A stretch of DNA of 64,000 bases, taken from the NCBI RefSeq assembly GCF_020176955.2, contig NZ_JAIUCZ020000014.1:62001-126000 (forward strand), given 5' to 3'. Under the pieces are notes generated by a model. The model was not told where the DNA came from, made no database searches, and saw only the letters and a program-made list of their open reading frames with translations. A program made the position numbers and the translations under genes. Shown here one piece after another: positions 27,701 through 34,793 of the stretch. The stretch is from Nocardia sp. alder85J. GTDB lineage: Bacteria > Actinomycetota > Actinomycetes > Mycobacteriales > Mycobacteriaceae. Every line of letters begins with the position of its first letter. Positions within the stretch are counted from its first letter, which is position 1.

Positions 27701-30700
27701 GCGGTGGCGCCGACGGCGTACAGCGAGACGCCTTCCCAGGCGAACGGCAGCCGCACGGGCTGCCCCGGCTCGTCGCCGGTGACCGCCACCGCGGCCATCG
27801 CGTGCAGCGACGCGTCCAGCAGCACCGGGTGGATGCCGAACTCCGCCGCCTCGGCGCGGATCGGCTCGGGCAGTTCCACTTCGGCGAACAGTTCCGCACC
27901 GCGGCGCCACATCGCGGTCAGGCCCCGGAAGGCCGGGCCGTAGCCGTAACCGGCGGCGGCCAGTTGCTCGTAGACGTCACCGACCTCCACCGCGACCGCG
28001 TCGCGCGGCGGCCACACCGCGAATTCGGTGGCCGGTGGCGCACTCTCGGTGGTCGAGAGGTTGCCGGTGGCGTGACAGGTCCAGTCCGGACCGGCGGCGT
28101 CATGCGACCGCGAGTAGATCGCCACGCTCGGCTCGGCCGCGCCGTCGACGACCACCTGGACGTCGGCGCCGGTGCCGCTGAGCACCAGCGGCGCCTGCAA
28201 CACCAGTTCGCCGATCCCGGTCGCACCCACCAGATCGGCGGCACGCAGCGCCATCTCGATGAAGGCGGTGCCGGGCACCAGGATGTTGCCGGCCATGGCG
28301 TGATCGGCGAGCCACGGCTGCGCGGCGACCGATACCCGGCCGGTCGCGACCACCCCGGTGCCGGCGGCGAGCGGAATGGTGGCCGCCAGCAACGGATGTC
28401 CGAGCGTGCCCAGACCGGCGGCGCTGAGATCCCCGGCGCCGGCGGGCTTCTCCAGCCAGAACCGGCGGCGCTGGAACGCGTAGGTCGGCAGATCCACGTG
28501 CTGCGACCGCCCGGCCAGCAGCGTCGACGCCCAGTCCACGGTCGTCCCGGCGACGAACGCCGCCGCCAGCGCGGCGTGGAAGGACAGCGCCTCTTCGCGT
28601 TTCGGATCCATCGCGGGCGCGGCGGTCAGCGGATCGTTGTCGTCGTCGGCCAGGCCGTCGCGGGTCAGTGCCGTCAGGGTCGTGCCGGGTCCGGCCTCGA
28701 GGAAGACCGTCGCACCGTACGCGCGGGCCGCCCGCACCCCGGCCAGATAACGGACCGGCTCACGCACGTGCCGCACCCAGTAGTCGGGATCGCACAGCTG
28801 CTGCGGATCGGCGAGTTCACCGGTGACGTTGGACACCACCGGAATCGCCGGCGGATGGTAGGTCAGGCTCGCACAGACACCGGCGAAGTCGGCCAGGATC
28901 GGATCCATCCGCGGCGAGTGGAAGGCGTGGCTGACCCGCAGCCGCCGCGCGGTGTACCCGCGCTCGGCCACCACCGCCGCCACCTCGTCCACGGCGGCCT
29001 CGTCACCGGAGACCACCACGGTGGCCGGGCCGTTGACGGCCGCGATCGCGATCCGCCCGGAGCGGCCGGCCAGCAGCGGGGCCACGTCCTCCTCGGCCAT
29101 CGGCACCGACAGCATGGCGCCGCCTTCGGGCAGCGCCTGCATCAGCAGGCCCCGCGCCGCAACGAGTTTCGCGGCGTCGGCCAGCGACCAGACCCCCGCC
29201 AGATAGGCGGCGGTCACCTCGCCGATGGAGTGACCCATCAGCAGATCCGGTCGCACACCGAACGATTCGAACAGCCGGTAGGTCGCGACCTCGACGCAGA
29301 ACAGCGCGGCCTGGGTGTAGGAGGTCTGGGCGAGCAGCGCCGCGGCGCTGCTGTCCGGATCGGCGAAGATCACCTCCCGCAGCGGCGGATCGAAGCGATC
29401 GTCGAACTGCGCGCACACCTCGTCGAAGGCATTCGCGTAGACCGGGTAGGCGTCGTAGAGCGTGCGGCCCATGCCGATCCGCTGCGCGCCCTGGCCGGGG
29501 AACAGCAGGGCCGTCTTGGCGCCGGGAAGCGACTGCCCGACAGCCACGTTCGGCGACGGCTTCGCCGCGTTCAGCGCCGCCAGCGCGCTCACCAACTCCG
29601 CGCGGTCGGCGCCGAGCAGGACCGCCCGATGCGTGAGCCGGGCCCGGCCGGCCGCCAGCGTGTACCCGATACCCTCCGCGGATGCCTCGGGATGCGACGC
29701 GACGAATTCGGCCAGCCGCGCCGCCTGTGCGGCCCGGGCCTCCTCGGTACTGCCGGACAACGCCCAGGCCAGCACCGGAGGCAGTGCCACCTCCTCGACC
29801 GGAACCGTTGGCACAGCTCCGTTTTCGGCGACGTCGGTGACTTCGCCGTCGGATTCCGCGGCGGGAGCGGACTGTTCGTACTGCTCCAGGATCACGTGCG
29901 CGTTGGTGCCGCTGATCCCGAACGCGGACACGCCCGCCCGGCGCGGCCGGCCGTCGTGCTCCCACGGCTGCGCCTCGGTGGCCAGCCGCACGTCGCCGAC
30001 GGTCCAATCCACGTGCGGGGAGGGCTCACCCACGTGCAGGGTGGGCGGCACGGTCTCGTTGTGCATCGCCATCACCATCTTGATGACGCCCGCGACACCC
30101 GCGGCGGCGCTGGAGTGGCCCATGTTGGACTTCACCGAGCCCAGCCACAGCGGCGTGCGGCGACCGCGGCCGTAGGTGGCCAGCAGCGCCTGCGCCTCGA
30201 TCGGATCGCCCAGCGGTGTGCCGGTGCCGTGCGCCTCCACCACGTCGACGTCGGCGGTGGTCAGCCGGGCACTGTTCAGCGCCGCCTCGATCACCCGGCG
30301 CTGCGAGGGGCCGTTGGGGGCGGTGAGCCCGTTGGAGGCGCCGTCGGAGTTCACCGCGGACCCGCGGATCACCGCCAGCACCCGGTGCCCGCGCCGCTGC
30401 GCCTCCGAAAGCCGCTCCAGCACAAGCATTCCCACGCCCTCGGCCCAGGCCGTGCCGTTGGCGTCCGCGGAGAACGGCTTGGCCCGCCCGTCCGGCGAGA
30501 TCACCCGCTGCCGGGAGAAGGCGATGAACGCCTCCGCCGTCGGCATCACGGTCACACCGCCGGCCAGTGCCAGATTGCACTCGCCGGAGCGCAGGGCCCG
30601 CGCCGCGTCGTGCATCGCCACCAGCGACGACGAGCAGGCGGTGTCGATCGACACCGCCGGGCCCTCCAGCCCGAGCACGTACGCCACCCGGCCGGACGCG

Positions 30701-31251
30701 ACACTGGTGGTGCGGCCGGTCATCAGCAGGCCCGCCAGGCCGCTGCGGTCCTCGGCGATGCTGGGCCCGTACTGGACCTCGATGATGCCGGTGAACACGC
30801 CGGTTGTACTGCCCCGCAACGTGGTCGGATCGATCCCGGACCGCTCCAGCGCCTCCCAGGACACCTCCAGCAGCTGCCGCTGCTGGGGCTCCATGGCCAG
30901 CGCCTCCTTCGGACTCACGCCGAAGAACGCGGCGTCGAAATCCGTTGCGCCACGGAGGAATCCTCCCTCACGCGCATAAGAGGTGCCCTCGTGGTCGGGG
31001 TCCGGGTGATAGAGCCCGGCCACATCCCAGCCGCGGTCGTCGGGGAACTCCGAGATCACGTCGCGGCCGTCGGCCACCACCTGCCACAGTTCCTCCGGCG
31101 ATGTCACGCCGCCGGGAAAACGGCAGGCCATGCCGATGATCGCGATCGGTTCCACCGCTCGCGACTCCAGTTCCTGCAAACGCTGCCGCGTCTTGTGCAG
31201 GTCGATTGCAGCCCGCTTCAGATAGGTGCGCAGTTTTTCTTCGGTCGCCAT
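24718..31251 (-). CDS. type I modular polyketide synthase, module C (KS-AT-DH-ER-KR-ACP)
   Basis: The 2177-residue module begins with a classical N-terminal docking coiled coil (EEKLRTYLKRAA and onward). KS has Cys206. AT has Ser675 and HAFHSP, so malonyl-CoA is expected. DH has canonical HAMAGNILVP (His984). ER covers about 1470-1770 (GGEGAGVVVD, HAATGGVGMAAVQ). KR has Tyr1889 and a VVDD loop. ACP has Ser2060. The C-terminus reads DDELFEFID, a docking helix, so the protein expects a downstream partner and has no thioesterase. The ATG at 31251 (GGAG six bases before) is preferred over one 12 codons upstream because it opens the conserved docking helix. Confidence 0.93.
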   Translation of the reverse strand: MATEEKLRTYLKRAAIDLHKTRQRLQELESRAVEPIAIIGMACRFPGGVTSPEELWQVVADGRDVISEFPDDRGWDVAGLYHPDPDHEGTSYAREGGFLRGATDFDAAFFGVSPKEALAMEPQQRQLLEVSWEALERSGIDPTTLRGSTTGVFTGIIEVQYGPSIAEDRSGLAGLLMTGRTTSVASGRVAYVLGLEGPAVSIDTACSSSLVAMHDAARALRSGECNLALAGGVTVMPTAEAFIAFSRQRVISPDGRAKPFSADANGTAWAEGVGMLVLERLSEAQRRGHRVLAVIRGSAVNSDGASNGLTAPNGPSQRRVIEAALNSARLTTADVDVVEAHGTGTPLGDPIEAQALLATYGRGRRTPLWLGSVKSNMGHSSAAAGVAGVIKMVMAMHNETVPPTLHVGEPSPHVDWTVGDVRLATEAQPWEHDGRPRRAGVSAFGISGTNAHVILEQYEQSAPAAESDGEVTDVAENGAVPTVPVEEVALPPVLAWALSGSTEEARAAQAARLAEFVASHPEASAEGIGYTLAAGRARLTHRAVLLGADRAELVSALAALNAAKPSPNVAVGQSLPGAKTALLFPGQGAQRIGMGRTLYDAYPVYANAFDEVCAQFDDRFDPPLREVIFADPDSSAAALLAQTSYTQAALFCVEVATYRLFESFGVRPDLLMGHSIGEVTAAYLAGVWSLADAAKLVAARGLLMQALPEGGAMLSVPMAEEDVAPLLAGRSGRIAIAAVNGPATVVVSGDEAAVDEVAAVVAERGYTARRLRVSHAFHSPRMDPILADFAGVCASLTYHPPAIPVVSNVTGELADPQQLCDPDYWVRHVREPVRYLAGVRAARAYGATVFLEAGPGTTLTALTRDGLADDDNDPLTAAPAMDPKREEALSFHAALAAAFVAGTTVDWASTLLAGRSQHVDLPTYAFQRRRFWLEKPAGAGDLSAAGLGTLGHPLLAATIPLAAGTGVVATGRVSVAAQPWLADHAMAGNILVPGTAFIEMALRAADLVGATGIGELVLQAPLVLSGTGADVQVVVDGAAEPSVAIYSRSHDAAGPDWTCHATGNLSTTESAPPATEFAVWPPRDAVAVEVGDVYEQLAAAGYGYGPAFRGLTAMWRRGAELFAEVELPEPIRAEAAEFGIHPVLLDASLHAMAAVAVTGDEPGQPVRLPFAWEGVSLYAVGATALRVHLAPNGTDRLSVTVADAAGNTVAAVSALTVRALSADRLAPTAAAAADLYAVNWVAMSQPALEGHWDTTDSAAGRPFPAEQFTHAGTEAIVLRCRTGGAAGTDTAARALTTVTGVLARVRGLWAEDRRPAPVVVVVTSGAIAVEGGEDVTDLAAAPVWGLLRSAQAENPERLVLVDVDKPEEYRAAVAAALALEAEPQVAVRGGVAHVPRLARAGADSLGGSDLIGTAAWRLGSLGKGTLDGDNIVALADETAGAALTSGQVRVRLRATGMNFRDVLIVLGMYPDPDAPIGGEGAGVVVDVAADVTEFAPGDRVMGLFAGIGDTVVSDRSMVVPMPEGWTFDQAAAVPAVFATAYYALVDLASVREGESLLIHAATGGVGMAAVQLARHLGLEVYTTASLPKWDTLRGMGFDDEHIANSRTLDFEAQFLAATGGRGMDVILDSLAGEFVDASLRLLPRGGRFIEMGQTDVRDPDEVATDHPGVTYRGFVLMEAGPQRLHDILSELLKLFESGVLQPLPVTPWDLRRAPEAFRYLSQARHVGKNVLTVPVPLDPAGTVVVTGGTGVLGAAVARHLVQAHGARNVLLLSRSGAAAAGAAELDAELTGLGAAVTIAACDTADRAAVDAVLAAVPPEHPLTAVVHAAGVVDDGLFTDLTTQQVESVFRAKAQAAWNLHEATADLELSAFVLYSSVAGVLGGPGQANYAAANVFLDALAAHRHRLGLPASSLAWGIWEQASGITGHLSEQDFARMRRDGLLPIPTEDGLAMLDAALRLGRSLTVAAKLDVPAIQAVGAQDAQMLPPALRGLLRGVRRTADSSVADASSKLAASLNGRGRGDQEALILATIRSHAAAVLGHESPEAIGQDQAFTDLGFDSLGAVEFRNRLKTATGLKLATTVVFDYPTPLALARYIRDEIAPAVDPAAVIKAQIATLADSCDEAELDPDAVADITARLDGLLLRLRGGELDGILDDLDTAGDDELFEFIDQPAPPTA

Positions 31252-31339
31252 GCCCGTCTCCAGAATTCGGCAAGGTTCGGCTGTCACGGCGGAACGACTG
31301 CCGGTGCCGCGAACGATCCCATCGTCGCCGCCCGGGACG

Positions 31340-31368
31340 AATGTAGGTAACCCCTAGACGGCCCCTAA
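31340..31368 (-). promoter_or_regulatory. 11-bp-period direct repeat and -10 box upstream of PKS module C
   Basis: Read on the minus strand, TTAGGGG (31368-31362) and TAGGGG (31356-31351) are 11 bp apart and followed by TTACC. A possible -10 TACATT (31345-31340) comes next. The layout matches the site before the mqnA operon in sequence, spacing and orientation. The module C start codon lies about 90 bases downstream. Confidence 0.65.
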
Positions 31369-31407
31369 CTGTCGGATCGGGGGCGGACGACGGTCACGAG
31401 TTCTGCC

Positions 31408-31413
31408 TATACT
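31408..31413 (+). promoter_or_regulatory. -10 box of the exported SGNH hydrolase gene
   Basis: TATACT is a near-consensus -10 hexamer about 70 bases upstream of the hydrolase ATG. No clear -35 is seen. It lies in the divergent gap with PKS module C. Confidence 0.5.
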
Positions 31414-31482
31414 CCAGTGCGGCGCACAGTCATTCGCGTTCGCCTGCCCGAAGACGGGCCGGAACAGAGTTAGGTCACCGGT

Positions 31483-32832
31483 ATGAAACGCAGAGGGAAT
31501 CCGCGCGGTCTCGGAATTCCGAAAAGATATCGATCGGCACTGCCGGCGTTCGCGCTGGCATGTCTGCTGGCCGCCGCGACGGCCACGGCGGCGACCGCGC
31601 ACGCCGAACCCGGCGACGGCGGCTGCGGCAGTCCGCATTGGGTGGGCAGCTGGCTGATGTCACCGTCGGACGCCGTACCCGTCTCGGATATGGCGCTGAC
31701 CCCCACCCGATCGTTGTTCGATCAGACGTACCGGATCGTGGTGGTGCCGCATCTGGGCGGGCAGACGCTGCGCATCCACCTCACCAATCGCCACAATCCG
31801 CTGCCGGTCACCTTCGGCGCGGTCACGGTGGCGGCTCAGGATCAGGGCTCCACGATCCGCCCGGACACGCTGCGGCAGGTCACTTTCGGCGGGCAGGGGT
31901 CGGTGACCGCGGCGCCGGACGCCGATCTGGTCAGCGATCCGATCCAGCTCGATGTCGACGCCTTCGAACCGCTGGCCATCAGCGTCTTCGTGCCCGGCCT
32001 GTCGGTCATGGCCGCGGAGAACATCGTCGGCCTGTCGACCAGTTACTACGGTCCGCCCGGCTCCGGCGATCACACCGCCGACCCGGCCGGCGACGCGCTG
32101 ACCCAGACCACCACGAGCGTGCTGTTCGCCTTCGGCGTCGACGTGCTCGCGCCGGCGGCATATTCCAGCGTGGTCACCGTGGGTGATTCCATCAGCACCG
32201 GATACGAGGGTGCGACATATTACGAGGGCCCGCAGGATCCGGCGGTGGTGGACCGTAATCTCCGCTACACCGATTTTCTCCAGCGCCGCCTGACGGCCGC
32301 GGGAATTCCGCTGTCGGTATTGAATTCCAGCACCTGGGGAAACCGCCTAGTGCTCGATGAAACCATTCCGCAGACCGGGCCCGGCGCACTCGCTCGCCTG
32401 CAACGCGACGTGATCGACACCGCGGGAATCAGCGATGTCATTCTCGCGATGGGAACCAACGATCTGGCATTTCCGCCGACCCAGACCCCGGAACAGCTGG
32501 CGGCGGCCTACACCGATGTCGCCGACCGTTTGCACGCGGCCGGAATCCGATTGCACCTGGCCACGATTCCGCCGTCGGTGCGGTCGTTCATCGCCGGCGG
32601 CATCTCACCGAACTCCGACCCGGTGCGGCAGCAGGTGAACGCCTGGATCCGCAGCCAGCACGTGGCCGACGACGTGATCGACTTCGACGCGGTGCTGCGT
32701 GATCCGGCGGATCCGGCCGCCGACCGGCCGGATCTGGTGTCGCCCACTCTGGTGCACCCCAATCCGCGGGGGCACCAGGCGATGGCCGACAGCATCGATC
32801 TCGGGGTGTTCCAGGGATCGCGGTGCCGATAA
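31483..32832 (+). CDS. secreted SGNH/GDSL-type hydrolase
   Basis: The 449-residue protein has an Arg-rich N-terminus and a hydrophobic signal segment (about residues 17-41, ending in AHA-EPG). A beta-rich N-terminal part precedes an SGNH catalytic domain from about residue 230, with GDSIS (nucleophile serine), a block III GTND motif (VILAMGTNDL) and HPNPRGH with the catalytic histidine. Such enzymes hydrolyse esters outside the cell. The gene is divergent from PKS module C and ends 8 bases before the convergent dehydrogenase. It could act on an esterified product or simply be a lipase or esterase; the cluster role is uncertain. Confidence 0.85.
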   Translation: MKRRGNPRGLGIPKRYRSALPAFALACLLAAATATAATAHAEPGDGGCGSPHWVGSWLMSPSDAVPVSDMALTPTRSLFDQTYRIVVVPHLGGQTLRIHLTNRHNPLPVTFGAVTVAAQDQGSTIRPDTLRQVTFGGQGSVTAAPDADLVSDPIQLDVDAFEPLAISVFVPGLSVMAAENIVGLSTSYYGPPGSGDHTADPAGDALTQTTTSVLFAFGVDVLAPAAYSSVVTVGDSISTGYEGATYYEGPQDPAVVDRNLRYTDFLQRRLTAAGIPLSVLNSSTWGNRLVLDETIPQTGPGALARLQRDVIDTAGISDVILAMGTNDLAFPPTQTPEQLAAAYTDVADRLHAAGIRLHLATIPPSVRSFIAGGISPNSDPVRQQVNAWIRSQHVADDVIDFDAVLRDPADPAADRPDLVSPTLVHPNPRGHQAMADSIDLGVFQGSRCR

Positions 32833-32840
32833 TCGGTGCG

Positions 32841-33662
32841 TTACAACCGATCTCGGGTCTCGGCCTGGGTGCGGAAGACCGGGGACATGCGCCGGGCCAT
32901 CCGATCGGCGAAACCCGGGGAGAGCTGGGTGGTCGCGAACATCGACCGCACCGGCATCCCCATGTCCAGCACCTCGGGCCGGTCCCGCCGGATCGCGCCG
33001 ACGATCTTCCCGGCGATCCGGTCCACCGTGGTCGACCCGAGGATCGGGCTGGCCTTCACGCCCTTGTCGACCCAGACCTGGTACATGCCGTCACCTTTGA
33101 CGAAACCGGGCAGGACCACCGAGAAGCCGAGCGGGGTGCCGTTGTACTCGGCCCGCAGCGACTGCGACAGCGCCGCGAGCCCGGCCTTGGTGGCGGCGTA
33201 GGGCGCCTGATAGGCCGGCGCCACCTTGGCCGCGCCGCTGGAGACGAACACGACGTGACCGGCGCCCCGCTCGGCCATCCCCGGCAGCACCCGGCGGGTC
33301 AGCAGCATGGGCGCCGTCAGGTTCACATTGATGATCCAATTCAGCTCGGCCGGTTCGTATTTCGCCAGCGCCGAGGCCAGTTCCACACCGGCGTTGTTGA
33401 TCAGCACGTCGATCGGCCCCAGTGCCTGTTCGGCCCGATCCACCAGATCGTCGAGCGTGCCGAGGTCGGCCAGATCGCCGATCACGGGCTCGGCCTTCAC
33501 CCCTTTGCCCCGCAGTTCCTCGGCGAGCGAGCCGAGGACGTCCGCCTGCCGCCCGACCAGCGCCACATGCGCGCCCTCGGCGGCCAGCAGCCGCGCCACC
33601 TGTTTGCCGATGCCACCGGAGGCACCCGTCAACAGCACGGTCCGGTCCTTGAGATCCTTCAC
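32841..33662 (-). CDS. short-chain dehydrogenase/reductase
   Basis: The 273-residue classical SDR has the cofactor motif TGASGGIG near the N-terminus, NNAG at about residue 90, a catalytic serine (VSSGAAK) and YAATK as the Tyr-Lys pair. The GTG start at 33662 is chosen because AGGAGG stands four bases upstream; a longer frame would lack such a site. The upstream region has both the cluster's 11-bp-period repeat (33772-33793) and a palindrome like the tetR operator (33721-33734), so it is likely co-regulated with the PKS genes. A keto-group reduction or oxidation in tailoring is possible, but the substrate is unknown. Confidence 0.88.
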   Translation of the reverse strand: MKDLKDRTVLLTGASGGIGKQVARLLAAEGAHVALVGRQADVLGSLAEELRGKGVKAEPVIGDLADLGTLDDLVDRAEQALGPIDVLINNAGVELASALAKYEPAELNWIINVNLTAPMLLTRRVLPGMAERGAGHVVFVSSGAAKVAPAYQAPYAATKAGLAALSQSLRAEYNGTPLGFSVVLPGFVKGDGMYQVWVDKGVKASPILGSTTVDRIAGKIVGAIRRDRPEVLDMGMPVRSMFATTQLSPGFADRMARRMSPVFRTQAETRDRL

Positions 33663-33720
33663 AGCTCCTCCTGGAGTTCTGTCGACGAGAGATACGAGCG
33701 CCGGACGGCGCAACCGTGTC

Positions 33721-33734
33721 CGAACGACCGTTCG
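33721..33734 (-). promoter_or_regulatory. palindrome resembling the cluster TetR operator
   Basis: CGAACGACCGTTCG differs from the tetR-promoter palindrome (GAACGATCGTTC at 2308-2319) at one core base and has the same half-sites. It lies 59 bases upstream of the dehydrogenase start codon, between that gene and the 11-bp-period repeat. Confidence 0.5.
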
Positions 33735-33771
33735 CCGATGCGATCAGGCTCACCCGCAGCGACCGCGCAGG

Positions 33772-33793
33772 TAAACCCCTATCCGCCCCCTAA
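33772..33793 (-). promoter_or_regulatory. 11-bp-period direct repeat upstream of the dehydrogenase
   Basis: On the minus strand, TTAGGGG (33793-33787) and TAGGGG (33781-33776) are 11 bp apart and followed by TTTA. It is the third copy of the cluster motif and has the same orientation relative to its gene as the other two. Confidence 0.62.
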
Positions 33794-33881
33794 GCGAGGC
33801 GGCGCCGACGACACCACAGCTTCCTTGACCACCGACCAGTTCGCCGGTAAGTTCGACCGCACGCACGTTCGTTCTTTGAAC

Positions 33882-33887
33882 TATGAT
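33882..33887 (+). promoter_or_regulatory. -10 box of the cytoplasmic SGNH hydrolase gene
   Basis: TATGAT is a good -10 hexamer 51 bases upstream of the ATG at 33938. The sequence just before it is AT-rich for this genome. No convincing -35 is seen. Confidence 0.45.
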
Positions 33888-33937
33888 CAATGGTACGCCC
33901 GCAAAGCTCCGCGGCAACACGCTCGAGAGGGGAAGCC

Positions 33938-34621
33938 ATGGCGAATTCCGCCGGGCTCGGCTACACCGAAGACACCGATCCGGATTGCCTCACCGACGAT
34001 GTTGCCGTCGAGATGCTGCGCAGCGCCCCCTGGCGGCGGATCGCCCTCGTCGGCGACAGTACCGCCCACGGTGTCGGCGATGCCAGCCCCGGATATCGGG
34101 AACTGTTCTGGGCCGCCCGGGTCGTCTCCGTATTGCGGACCGCCGTCGGTGAGGTCGAATTCCTGAACCTCGGCCGGATCAACGCCACCACCCGCCAGGT
34201 GGCCGACGAACAACTGGATGCCGCACTGCGTTTCGAGCCGGACCTGTTGTATGTCGCCTGCGGCGGTAACGATCTGTGGACGGATCAACCGGATTACGAG
34301 GCCGCCGAGCGCAATCTGGACCGGATTTTCGGCGCGGGCCGCAAGATCGGCGCCCGCCTGGCCACCATGACGATCGCCGACGCGGTCCCGGAGGACCAGC
34401 CCCAGCTGGCCCCGTTCCGCGACCGCCTGGATCGGATCAACAAGGTCATCCGCCGGGTCGCCGACCGCCACGACGCCATCCTGGTCGACCTGTGGTGGCA
34501 TCCGGTGGGCCGCCGGCCCGACATCCTCTCCGCCGACAACATCCACTTCAACATCTCCGGCCACGCCGTCGTCGCGGCCGAGGTGGTCAAGGCGCTGTCG
34601 GCCGCGAGCAACAGCCACTGA
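33938..34621 (+). CDS. SGNH-family hydrolase, cytoplasmic
   Basis: The 227-residue protein has no signal peptide. SGNH blocks are VGDSTAHGVGDASPGY (nucleophile Ser at about residue 42), NLGRINATTRQVADEQ, a GGNDLW block III and the C-terminal DNIHFNISGHAVVA with Asp and His. This matches the GDSL/SGNH esterases that are common and poorly characterised in Nocardia and Streptomyces. The ATG at 33938 follows AGAGGGGAAG. It is a single-gene unit, ending in a strong hairpin. Membership of the PKS cluster is doubtful, because the 11-bp-period motif upstream points away from it. Confidence 0.8.
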   Translation: MANSAGLGYTEDTDPDCLTDDVAVEMLRSAPWRRIALVGDSTAHGVGDASPGYRELFWAARVVSVLRTAVGEVEFLNLGRINATTRQVADEQLDAALRFEPDLLYVACGGNDLWTDQPDYEAAERNLDRIFGAGRKIGARLATMTIADAVPEDQPQLAPFRDRLDRINKVIRRVADRHDAILVDLWWHPVGRRPDILSADNIHFNISGHAVVAAEVVKALSAASNSH

Positions 34622-34644
34622 ACCACGCCCTCGCACCCGGACAC

Positions 34645-34675
34645 CCGTGCCCGGCGGCCCCACCGCCGGGCACGG
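34645..34675. terminator. bidirectional terminator between convergent genes
   Basis: A perfect 13-bp stem (CCGTGCCCGGCGG at 34645-34657, complement at 34663-34675) with a 5-base loop lies 24 bases after the SGNH hydrolase stop. The convergent copper gene ends at 34794. I see nothing else in the gap up to that point. Confidence 0.75.
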
Positions 34676-34793
34676 CCATGCCGCCCGGTCCCGGAGGCCA
34701 CTGCCCAGGCCGGTCGGCCCCAGCGCGGCCCACCGGACCCGGTGATCATCCAGTGCGGCGACCGGTCACCATCGCGCTGTGACAAGCGGCCGG

